This document shows positions 36,146 through 45,500 of a DNA stretch of 64,000 nucleotides, one piece after another (positions within the stretch are counted from its first letter, which is position 1; each line of letters starts with the position of its first letter). Made by a program: the position numbers and the translations under genes. This DNA comes from Bodo saltans (taxonomy: Eukaryota > Euglenozoa > Kinetoplastea > Eubodonida > Bodonidae). The notes under the pieces were generated by a model. The model was not told the DNA's origin. It searched no databases and saw nothing but the letters and a program-made list of their open reading frames with translations. The stretch is from assembly GCA_001460835.1 (NCBI GenBank), contig CYKH01000459.1:1-64000 (forward strand), written 5' to 3'.

Positions 36146-38212
36146 ATGGGCAGCGGTACTTCTAAGAACTCAGCGGCAGGCAAGAAACCCACCACGACCA
36201 CCATCCGTGGCCAGGTGGTGAAGCTGTTCGCCGGTGACGCCCATCCTGTGAGTCTCGCTGTTCTTGATCTTGTCAAGGAGGCCGACCGATGCGACGAAGC
36301 AGGAGATTATGCCAGAATGCTGGATCATGTGCGACAAGCCTCGGTGATTCTCAAAGACGTACCCGACGAAGCGGCGGATCACCTTGCAGTGCTCGTGCAC
36401 CAACGAGAGGGGTTTGCCTACCAACGACTTCGCAACGGTGCAAGCGCCAAAGCTGCGTACGGTAAGGCGATTCAAATAGCGGAGCTGATGGTGGCAGATA
36501 AGAGGCCTCAGATTTACATGGTGTTGCAGAGATACTGCGATGCCGTCATGGCGCTCTCATCGCTATGGGAGCAAGAAGCGGTGCTGTCGTACAAACCAAA
36601 AGGAAAAGGAGGAGGGAAGGGAGGAGCGTCCTCCTCTGTGAAGGGGATGGCGGCAACGGACTCTGCCGATAGCAGTGTGAACACTGCCGCTGGTGGTGGT
36701 GCTGGCGGTGGAGCCGATGCAGCTGCGGCCTCATCCAACACGTTAATGAATGTAGTGGAACCGGAGGAAAAAGAGGCCAGGGCACGCGCGATTCACATCT
36801 ACGGCCCTTGCGAAATGGCGTTACTGCGATGCGTTGAGCTTGTAGAGCGCGGCGATCACCGACAATCAGAACTTCTGATTCTTCCATTGTTGGACTTGTC
36901 ACGCGTGTACGAGGCGTTGAGAATTTTCCCTCGCGCGGTTCTTGTGATTCGCCGCTGCATCGGTATTCTCTGTGTGCGCTACGGACATGACCACATGAGA
37001 GTGATTGACCTGAATGCACGATGCGACAGACTCATTGCCCTGCGCGATGAGCAGCTACTTCTGGAAGCTGTGATTAAGTTGCAGAGCCTTGCAAGAATGT
37101 TTGTTGCGATGCACCGGCTTGAAGCAACACTCCGTCGTCCTGTGAAGAGGCACAGACTGCCCTCAAGAGTGGCTCGTGAGCAGCAGCAGACACGGAACGT
37201 AGAGTTCCTCAACTCCTACGCCAACCTACTTTGGCAACAGAGCAGCGCAGCGCAGAACTTGATGCGTACCACCAACAGCAGTAGTATGAGTGGGAACAGC
37301 GCCAATAGTGGTGTTGCGGGAGGGAGCTACGGTGGCGTGAGCAACAGTGTTGTGTTGACAAATGTGCATGGCACAACTTCTCCAGTGTTGATGACTGGCC
37401 CTTATTCGACAACAGTGCAACACGTCGCGACGTCACCGTCAAAGTCCGCCAGAGGTCTTCCACCTCAATCTCCCAATGCCGCTGCCCTCCAGACGTCCAC
37501 CACTGTCGTGAACAACTCTACAACCAGCAACGGAGGATACACCAGCAACACGAGCAGGCCGTCGTCGTCGCTTGCGATGGGCATGCGTCAGACTGCGCTA
37601 ATTAACGCTGGGTTTACGCCCTCATTTGCGCGAAGCTCCTTTGCTGGCAACGCGGCTGGCTCCTCGAGACCAGGGAGTGCAACCGGGGCCAACGGATTGC
37701 CTATTTCACGTCCAGGAAGTGGTGCAGTGCGGACCTCGACTCTATCGCCACCCTCCTCTGCTGCCGACCACAGATCTCCTACCTCGGCAGAATTCCGTGG
37801 AAGGTCTGAGTCCCATCGCCTTTCCCTTGCTGCCCTATCAGGACCTGCTCCACCACCACACACCACCAACACGACTGTCACGGCAACCCAAGTGGCCATT
37901 CGAGGGAAGAGCGATAGCATCGTCGGACAAGATAAAAAAGCTTACGAAGCTGGGCGGCCCACGATATCTCACAGTAGTAGTAGATGTAGGAGCCATGACA
38001 TATTCATTGAAATATTTTCAGAGTGTTGGCGGCGGACGAAGCGTCTTCTCGCACCTGGAAGAGGTGGCAGCAACAACAAAGGTGTACCATTGAACCAAAC
38101 AACTATACACTATTCCTCCTTCATCCTCCCCCTCGCTCTGTGGCATTGTGTGATGCCCCTGATGTGTTGTATTGCTCCATTGTTTTGTCGCTTGGAAATC
38201 TTGTGTGGGTGA
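36146..38212 (+). CDS. N-myristoylated TPR-like / IQ-motif protein
   Basis: Start chosen at 36146 because it yields MGSGTS, a good N-myristoylation signal (Gly2, Ser6); the frame upstream opens only at GTG (35999). Residues ~25-150 form paired helices resembling TPRs (AGDYARMLDHVRQA, NGASAKAAYGKAIQIAE), interrupted by Gly/Ala-rich low complexity, then a further helical pair (RIFPRAVLVIRRCIGIL). An IQ-like motif lies at ~310-325 (LQSLARMFVAMHR), suggesting calmodulin binding. The rest is Ser/Asn/Gly-rich and disordered. The final ~60 residues look unlike coding sequence, and a second frame ending near 38093 gives a more regular tail (RYLTVVVDVGAMTYSL), so the true C-terminus is uncertain. A membrane-anchored flagellar or cytoskeletal scaffold is plausible. 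Confidence 0.6.
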   Translation: MGSGTSKNSAAGKKPTTTTIRGQVVKLFAGDAHPVSLAVLDLVKEADRCDEAGDYARMLDHVRQASVILKDVPDEAADHLAVLVHQREGFAYQRLRNGASAKAAYGKAIQIAELMVADKRPQIYMVLQRYCDAVMALSSLWEQEAVLSYKPKGKGGGKGGASSSVKGMAATDSADSSVNTAAGGGAGGGADAAAASSNTLMNVVEPEEKEARARAIHIYGPCEMALLRCVELVERGDHRQSELLILPLLDLSRVYEALRIFPRAVLVIRRCIGILCVRYGHDHMRVIDLNARCDRLIALRDEQLLLEAVIKLQSLARMFVAMHRLEATLRRPVKRHRLPSRVAREQQQTRNVEFLNSYANLLWQQSSAAQNLMRTTNSSSMSGNSANSGVAGGSYGGVSNSVVLTNVHGTTSPVLMTGPYSTTVQHVATSPSKSARGLPPQSPNAAALQTSTTVVNNSTTSNGGYTSNTSRPSSSLAMGMRQTALINAGFTPSFARSSFAGNAAGSSRPGSATGANGLPISRPGSGAVRTSTLSPPSSAADHRSPTSAEFRGRSESHRLSLAALSGPAPPPHTTNTTVTATQVAIRGKSDSIVGQDKKAYEAGRPTISHSSSRCRSHDIFIEIFSECWRRTKRLLAPGRGGSNNKGVPLNQTTIHYSSFILPLALWHCVMPLMCCIAPLFCRLEILCG

Positions 38213-38316
38213 TGGGTGTGGTTATGTGATGGTAAGGAATGTGTGTGTTGACGTCCCAGTGTTGGTTTCGTTGAACGAGAACGAGGGAGGCATCACACAC
38301 TATAAACAGAAAAGAA

Positions 38317-39396
38317 ATGCTGCCTGTGGAGCGTGGTTGTGAGCACCCCCACCACACACACTTTTGCGTGGAAACAAACAGCACCTTCTGTACCTCATGT
38401 GCCGGCGAAGAGGGGACGAGAGTGGCAGCAGCGCTGCAACGAGTTGGTGGGTGGGCTGCGGTCATGACTCCAGTGACTCATTTACAACGCCTTGTCAACG
38501 AAGACATGACAAGACTACGGGTCGCATTGAAGTGTGTGGAGGCGGGCGTTGCCTCCTCTGAGCGTGACGGGGCCCACATGCATCCTGAGCTGGCACTGGA
38601 CCGTGAGGCGGAGCGATGCCGTCAGGACATCGACGCTGTATTATTACGCATGGTGCAGCACGTGCAAGCCACCCGTGAACGTCTCTACAAAGAAGTAGAC
38701 GAGGCCATCGTGCATCGAAGAGAAACCATCGCGCGACTAAAAGATGTTGGTCACAAGCTGACGCATGCGATCAAAGACGTAGAGCGTTGTGCGTCGTCGT
38801 CTTCGCTGCAACTCCCACAACGCACGTCCAGCACTTTGATCGACGAGGAGCCTCATGTGGTGGTCGAACACCATCATGACGACAATATTTCTGGACTCGT
38901 CAACGCGGCTCAGTTGCTCGCTAGCATGGAGGAGCGTCTCGTGTTGGATGCCGAAACAGCGTTGTCTCATGTGTTTCCACCCGCGAGTGCGGTGTCGGTG
39001 ACTAGGCAGCTAGCCAAGCGAGACGTCATTGTGTTGCCGAGCAGCTCCAACGAACTTGCGCTCCTCCCCTTCTCATTGCGCCTCACGAAGCCACTTGCCA
39101 TGTCATCAGATTTGGATAATGTTCATGTGAAGGACTCAAGCGGCTGGCGCGTTTCGGGAATATCAGCAGGAGGGGGATCAAGGTCATCGTCGATGGAGGG
39201 CAAGTCACAATTACGCGACACAACAACACGACGCATCACGACGGAACTGTCATCTGCTGAGCTCGCTGGTGAGAACACCGTCGCTCCGAATTCTGTGCAA
39301 AACAGCAGACGACAATCGTGGAGAGCGTTTCGTGGGCTTGGCTCCGTGCAAGCTCGACGTCGAAATATTCGTACTCCCGATGCGCTGCTCCTCTAA
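38317..39396 (+). CDS. B-box/coiled-coil protein (TRIM-like without RING)
   Basis: A 359-residue protein beginning MLPVERGCEHPHH. Residues 8-28 show a B-box-like zinc pattern (C8, H10, C17, C25-x2-C28; FCVETNSTFCTSC), as in TRIM proteins. Residues ~55-165 form a long coiled coil (ALDREAERCRQDIDAVLLRM, shortened here to REAERCRQDI; TRERLYKEVDEAI; RRETIARLKD), the usual B-box C-terminal (BBC) partner. No RING finger precedes it, so ubiquitin-ligase activity is not expected. The C-terminal 150 residues are Ser-rich and basic with no known domain. Role: oligomeric scaffold, perhaps microtubule or flagellar; inferred only from the family. Confidence 0.6.
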   Translation: MLPVERGCEHPHHTHFCVETNSTFCTSCAGEEGTRVAAALQRVGGWAAVMTPVTHLQRLVNEDMTRLRVALKCVEAGVASSERDGAHMHPELALDREAERCRQDIDAVLLRMVQHVQATRERLYKEVDEAIVHRRETIARLKDVGHKLTHAIKDVERCASSSSLQLPQRTSSTLIDEEPHVVVEHHHDDNISGLVNAAQLLASMEERLVLDAETALSHVFPPASAVSVTRQLAKRDVIVLPSSSNELALLPFSLRLTKPLAMSSDLDNVHVKDSSGWRVSGISAGGGSRSSSMEGKSQLRDTTTRRITTELSSAELAGENTVAPNSVQNSRRQSWRAFRGLGSVQARRRNIRTPDALLL

Positions 39397-39559
39397 GAAT
39401 AAGGCACGACGTGCGGCGTGTTTTCTTTCTTGTCAAATTCTTGTTCAGTATCGTTGTACACCCCTCTCGCAAAGATTTCTTTAAAAATGATTGTTTGCTC
39501 TCGTGCCCCTCGCTGATTAGCTGATTAGAGTTGTCTGCTTATTTTTCCTTGACGCAGAA

Positions 39560-41938
39560 ATGCGGAGAGTTGCAAACACATTTTGTTTCGTCGCCTCGTG
39601 TGCTGCTGACAATATGATGTCAACCACCACCGCCGTCCGATCTCAATCGATGCACTCATCATCATCGAAACCTCCACCGCCAGAACTGATGTCGCTTCTC
39701 CGTCAAGACCGAGTCGTAGAGTCGAATGATGTAGCGAAAGGTGCAGGGGTCCGCCCTTCATTGCATCCGTTCATCCCGTTCAACCCATTTACAGGGAAGC
39801 GAGTGAGTCGAATGAAAACACTGGCGTCACACGGTTTTGTTGTGGACGCAAATGACAAGTTTCGACTTCGTTTAGACCGTGTTCCCAATATCGAAACCCC
39901 ATTGTTCAAACGGGCCGCGAACCCTGGTCATAAGCTTGCACCATGGGAAACCACGTTTCTTGAAATCCTTAGTCGATGCGGCGTGACACCCTCCTCCACT
40001 TCAGCGGAAACGGGTACTAACGATGTCCTTGAAAAAATCAACGCTGAAATTACAGCGTTGTACGACCTGCGTCACTCTAGTGCTCAACTTCCTGCGAAGC
40101 TCATCACCACTGTTGACCTTGACGATTCTGTGAATCATCTCCAAAACCTTACTGCGGATCAAGCACTCGCAGTAAAGACTGCTGCATCAGGGAAGTGTAT
40201 GTACGTTGCCGGCTCTGCTGGAACTGGTAAGACTGTCGTTCTCAAAGCCATCTACGCCGAGCTGGTTCGCAAAGGACTCAAAGTCGCGCTCACCGCCACA
40301 ACTGGCGCAGCATCCGTGAACTTAGGAGGTTGTACCATTCATCACGCCCTTAGTATCCCCGTTGCAGCAGGTGCAAGTATGTCTTCGTGGGATCTCGCAA
40401 CACTTCGATCCATTGATGTTCTCATAGTGGATGAAGTATCCATGCTCAACATGACCGCACTTGAGGGCATCGATGCAGCCGCACGGCATGCCCGGATGCA
40501 GAATTACCCCTTCGGTGGCCTCCAAATTATCTTTTCGGGTGACTTTTTGCAGCTGTCCACCCGCGAACTTTGTTGTACGCATGACATCTTTTCGAAGCTG
40601 ACAAATGTGGTTCTCACCACTCCGTTGCGCCACGCCAATCAATTGAAATTCTTGAGCCTCTTGCAACACGTGCGTGAAGGCAAATTAAACAGTGACGATC
40701 GGCATGAGCTCGCTCGGCTGCATCGGGGTCTCGCGCCTGGTGCACCGCTGCCCCCATCGATTGAAGAAGCGGCGGTGTTCCTCTTCCCAATGCGGAAGTC
40801 TGCAAAGATCATTAACGATCAACGACTTGCATTGATCCCTGCGGAGGAACAAACCATTCGGTCTATCCTTGGGGCCGCCAAATCTGCGCCACACATGTCT
40901 CATGGTGTCTGGCTCATAAGCTCCAAGCCGCTGGACAAAGAAGACATCTTGCAACAATTGAATAAGCACAGCAACGGGAAATGGGACTTGGGCGTGGAGG
41001 ACCTCGTCGTCACTCCAATGGATGTGTTCCAAGTGGAGAGTCTGCCTCGTCTCCACCTGACGCCACAACGCCCTTTCGCCCAGATGTGCCGGGTGGTGAA
41101 CACGCCATCGATTGTGGCAGCGGCGCCTGACGCAGTCGCTGCTTGCTGGGGGAAGGTGGCGGCGTCGCTTCGCAGCGTACTGCACCCAGTGGATCCGGAC
41201 AACACCATGATGCTATCGGCTACTGTACTGGCAGCACTGGAAAGGAACGGAATGTCTACGAGCGACTCGAATTTGAAGCTGAAAATCGGTTGCCGCGTGG
41301 TGGTCACGCGCAACTTAAGCAGTACCGTCATCAACGGTTCACTAGGTGTCGTGGAAAGCTTTGCTCCTCCCATGTTCTCTCTCTTTCCTCAAGGCGTCAA
41401 AAGCTGCAACGGCATGACAGTGAAGATCACACCGAAACAGTTTCCTCTCCTTCCTGTGGTGCGCATGACGGCGACCAACGAGCGATACCAGATACCGCCC
41501 ATCACCTTCGCATACGGTGGTGGACCGACAACGCACTACTTCACACAGGAAGTTCACGAAATTCCCTTGCAGCTTGGTTATGCCTTCACGGTGCACAAGG
41601 TGCAGGGGCTGACCATTAATGCTCCAGTCGTTGTGGACTTCGCGGAGTGCTTCACGTGCCCGCATCTGCTGTACGTGGCGTTGAGCAGAGTACGCGATCC
41701 CACCAACTTGTACTTGCGGAATGTAGACGAGAGTCATGTAGAAGTGAGTCGAACCTGTGCTGAGTTCGAACAGCGTGTGCAAGCATCTGCCGCTGCTTCT
41801 GCTGCTGCTGCTTCTGCTGCTGCTTCAAGCACCACCAACGAGCATTCTACCCCCCAACCACTGGATGATACTCTTGCTGGCTCGTGGGTGAAAAGGCAAC
41901 AGACCAAATCAAACGAGGAGTTGTTGATGTTGCCCTAG
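39560..41938 (+). CDS. PIF1: PIF1-family DNA helicase
   Basis: A 792-residue SF1B helicase: LTADQALAVKTA, Walker A GSAGTGKT (218-225), TATTGAAS, motif II VDEVSML (~290), FSGDFLQL, LTTPLRHA, CRVVVTRNLS with NGSLGVV, and the C-terminal TVHKVQGLT and YVALSRV motifs. PIF1 enzymes unwind 5'-3' at G-quadruplexes, telomeres and organelle DNA; kinetoplastids carry an expanded set, several acting in the mitochondrion on kinetoplast DNA. The N-terminus MRRVANTFCFVASCAADN is compatible with a mitochondrial presequence; a second ATG at 39614 (MMSTTT) is possible. The tail is an Ala/Ser repeat. The last ~15 codons differ from those in the adjacent duplicate, where KRQQDQIKREELLMLP probably represents the true end. 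Confidence 0.88.
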   Translation: MRRVANTFCFVASCAADNMMSTTTAVRSQSMHSSSSKPPPPELMSLLRQDRVVESNDVAKGAGVRPSLHPFIPFNPFTGKRVSRMKTLASHGFVVDANDKFRLRLDRVPNIETPLFKRAANPGHKLAPWETTFLEILSRCGVTPSSTSAETGTNDVLEKINAEITALYDLRHSSAQLPAKLITTVDLDDSVNHLQNLTADQALAVKTAASGKCMYVAGSAGTGKTVVLKAIYAELVRKGLKVALTATTGAASVNLGGCTIHHALSIPVAAGASMSSWDLATLRSIDVLIVDEVSMLNMTALEGIDAAARHARMQNYPFGGLQIIFSGDFLQLSTRELCCTHDIFSKLTNVVLTTPLRHANQLKFLSLLQHVREGKLNSDDRHELARLHRGLAPGAPLPPSIEEAAVFLFPMRKSAKIINDQRLALIPAEEQTIRSILGAAKSAPHMSHGVWLISSKPLDKEDILQQLNKHSNGKWDLGVEDLVVTPMDVFQVESLPRLHLTPQRPFAQMCRVVNTPSIVAAAPDAVAACWGKVAASLRSVLHPVDPDNTMMLSATVLAALERNGMSTSDSNLKLKIGCRVVVTRNLSSTVINGSLGVVESFAPPMFSLFPQGVKSCNGMTVKITPKQFPLLPVVRMTATNERYQIPPITFAYGGGPTTHYFTQEVHEIPLQLGYAFTVHKVQGLTINAPVVVDFAECFTCPHLLYVALSRVRDPTNLYLRNVDESHVEVSRTCAEFEQRVQASAAASAAAASAAASSTTNEHSTPQPLDDTLAGSWVKRQQTKSNEELLMLP

Positions 41939-42357
41939 ATTAAGATGCACTCGCTACTCAATGTGGCGTAATTATTGCCTTCACGGTGCACAAGGTGCAG
42001 GGGCTGACCATTAATGCTCCAGTCGTTGTGGACTTCGCGGAGTGCTTCACGTGCCCGCATCTGCTGTACGTGGCGTTGAGCAGAGTACGCGATCCCACCA
42101 ACTTGTACTTGCGGAATGTAGACGAGAGTCATGTAGAAGTGAGTCGAACCTGTGCTGAGTTCGAACAGCGTGTGCAAGCATCTGCCGCTGCTTCTGCTGC
42201 TGCTGCTTCTGCTGCTGCTTCAAGCACCACCAACGAGCATTCTACCCCCCAACCACTGGATGATACTCTTGCTGGCTCGTGGGTGAAAAGGCAACAGGAC
42301 CAAATCAAACGAGAGGAGTTGTTGATGTTGCCCTAGATTAAGATGCACTCGCTGCAC
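41581..42357 (+). repeat. Tandem duplication of the PIF1 3' end (~395-bp offset)
   Basis: Bases from 41581 reappear from 41976. The first ~310 bp are identical; differences begin only near the gene's end as small indels (for example CAACAGACC against CAACAGGACC). Late clustering of indels in copy 1 resembles a low-quality contig end joined to an overlapping contig. Confidence 0.88.
41976..42336 (+). pseudogene. Duplicate 3' fragment of the PIF1 helicase gene
   Basis: The frame is open from TVHKVQGLT to the stop at 42334-42336 but has no ATG at its start. It carries only the last two helicase motifs and the Ala/Ser tail. It is a fragment, or more likely the correct 3' end of the gene above, displaced by an unmerged overlap. 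Confidence 0.7.
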
Positions 42358-42544
42358 TATGTGCAGCGTAATTATTGTGATGATGAGTGATGAGTTAATT
42401 ATTAATTCCGTTGGGTCGTACTCACACTACGAGACACACACAGAAACAAATGCAGCACATGTTTGCGATGAAAAACGTTTTATTTATGTGCGAATTTTTT
42501 GGTTTGTTTGTTTGATAATGCACAACATTATTTGTTTAGTTCTC

Positions 42545-45500
42545 ATGGACGTTGCAAGACCGGAGGCTATCAGTCGAGCCTACGACCTTCTCAGCAAGGT
42601 CGCTGCATACAAAGCTGACATTATTAATTCAGCAGATGACGAACCCAACACGCATGCATCGCCAACCAACGATGAAGATGAATTTGCTCCTCCCACGCAC
42701 TCTCCCTCTACACATTCGCCAATGAGCACTGATGGACGACGCAGCACAAGCAGCACTGCTGTCCCTGCCGCCGCTGCCCATCGAGTCGCTACACCTACTC
42801 TAGACATTATCCCCGCCTATGACGATCTTGTTAGCACGGCGGTGCAGACGTCCACCCCCCTATGGGGTGCCGGTGGTGGTGCTCGTGGCGTCCCACTGCC
42901 GCCCCCTCCGCCACGCGTGGCGGTGAAGACCTCAACTTCACCAAAGAGGAGTCAAACACTGCCAGCACAGCAAGATAGCGTGCAACCCTCCCGTAAAGCA
43001 GCGATGGTTGACGCACAACCCCTCCCCACCGTCGTTGCAAATGTGTCCTTAACGCAAAGCACTGTTCCTGCTGCTTCTGGAGATACAACATTGGATACTT
43101 CAGGCACCGCTGACGATTCGAGGCGCGTTGTGATCCACAGCCTGACCCCGCCACGCGTCACGACCGTCCTGCGGCAACAGCGCACCGCCATGACGCCCCC
43201 TCAAGGGTTCTTCTCGCAGGAAATCGTTGCCCTGGACGCTGCCGCTGAACAAATACATGCGCTGGAGCACAACAACACGCCTGTGCATCATCATCATCAT
43301 CCTCATCATCACCGCAGCAGCAACATCAGCAAGATGCGGGCCACCACAACCACAACTGTCACCAGCGGTAGTGGGAACAACGTAGGAGGAGAACGTGAGA
43401 AAGACGAGGAAGAGAAGGAGATCGATGCTCGCCACGCACGAGCTGTCAAGTCACTTTCCGATCGCTTTGCACACATAGGTGGCGGCCTCACCGACGACGA
43501 CCGCAACTCGACGTTCGATGATTGGTTTTCTCATCAGCAGCTCGAAGGCATGACGGCAGCGGAGCGGCTCTCAAGGCGCACGGCTGCTGATGTTGTGTTC
43601 CTTCGCCGAGATGCAACAGAAATTGCGGATGCGTCGTCGAGACGTTTCCGCAGCGACAATGAGACCGATGAGGATGTGCATGGTACACACGCATCAGGCG
43701 ACCGTCGTCGGATTGGGCTTGATTTGGCCAACGTCGATCTTGATTGGTTGCTGCGATCGCACAAACGGACAACTCCAGCACAGCTGCCTACGAACAAAGC
43801 GCTGAAAGGACAACGAGCGAGTGCCGTCACGCCACCACCACAGAAGGTTCGTGGCAGCAAAGCAACCACGCCTGTCACAGCAGTCTCCCTGGTGCGTGAT
43901 GCGCCGGAGCCAAGCAACAATCCTCCCACACCCACACCCAGGCACGGCACGACACGAACGTCGACGCCAACTGCGTCGTCACGGTACCTCTCCGCTGGGA
44001 GGCCGTTGCGGGAGGACGCATCCCCACCACGTGCGCACCAGGAAACGTTTTCGTCCTCAAATCGAAAACGACTGTCATCATCATCGGGGCTAGTGACCAC
44101 GCCGCAGCGGACGTTGTCTGCGCCGCATGCTGCTCCCATTATGCGTAACGTTGTTCACCATCCCCATCCTGAACGCTTGCAAAAAGCAAGCGCACCAACA
44201 ATAAGCCGAGAAGTGCCGACAACTCGCATCTCAGCTCTTAAAACAGCTCAAGAGGCAGCAAACCTGTCAACAAGAGCCACCACACCGCAGCAGCGGGTCA
44301 GTGACTACACCAAGAAGCTCCTCAAGGAACATCAAGATCGCATTGCGTCTCAACGATCACATTTACCCAAACGTGTTGGTGGTCCCGATATTTCTACCAC
44401 CTCACTGAATATTTCAACAACAACGGTCACCACAACGTCGAAGCGTCATGCGAGGACAACGGCGGAGTTAGAAGACTGGGAACCGATGCCCAATCGCCAT
44501 GCTCTCGGTGCGTCGCTGAAAATCCCGCATCGAAATGTGAGTACCAAGTCTGCCGCCGCCGCCCCTCCTTCTCAAGCTCAGTCTGGCGTGATGGCCGATG
44601 CCGCTGGTGTGACACCGTCATCATCCGCATTTCACTACGATTCGACCCCTGCGGTAGATCTCTCTCACATCTCAGCGGCGAGTCGTCACCACCAGTCTGC
44701 TGTACTCACGCCGCACCACCAGCAGCAACGTACCAGCAGCCATGTGCTTCCACGGTCAAGCGCATCTGTCCCCCTGATGGAGTATTTGTTCACAGTGGTC
44801 GCTGGTGGCCCTGCATCGTTTATCAACAGTGAGCTCGCGTCAATGCCGGTGATCGGGAAGGACAATGGCAGAAGTGTGTCGTTTACGGTGTGCCGAGCCT
44901 GGGCGGCCCTCACCATGATGATCAACCAACCTGTGTGCCTCGAGGAAGTCGTTGTTCCCCTACTGATCTCTGAGCTCCAAAACAGAATGAACGAATATAT
45001 TGCACTTGGTGGGAGAGTGGCGGGAGGGATGAAGGATCCTTCGATCGATATTGCTCACCTACTATGTGCGTTTATCGGCATCGGCGGCGCAGCGAAAGCG
45101 GCCCTTGAGATACTGTTGGAGATGCTCGAAAACGGTGTAGGCGACGCGAATTTAGTTGGTCTCGCGGTGAGAGTCTGTGGCGGCGAGGCGGCGGTGCGGA
45201 AATTGTGCACGATGGCATCGGACGCTGGTGCTGAGTACGGCCCCCAAACGCAACTCGCTGCGGTGAATGCACTAGCGTTGCTGCCTAGCACCATTGCTGC
45301 TGCGGGGCACACCGCTATTTTGTGTGTCGGTCTCCCACAACTGCAAGGGAGTAAGATGTTCTACCAACCACGCGGTGGTGCGAATGAAGGGAACGGGTCT
45401 AGCGGTGGCGATGGCCTTCACGATGACGTCACGGTGGCAACTCGGCCCGTCCTCACGCCTCATCAGATCGGTTACCGCACAACGTTTATTATCTTCGACG

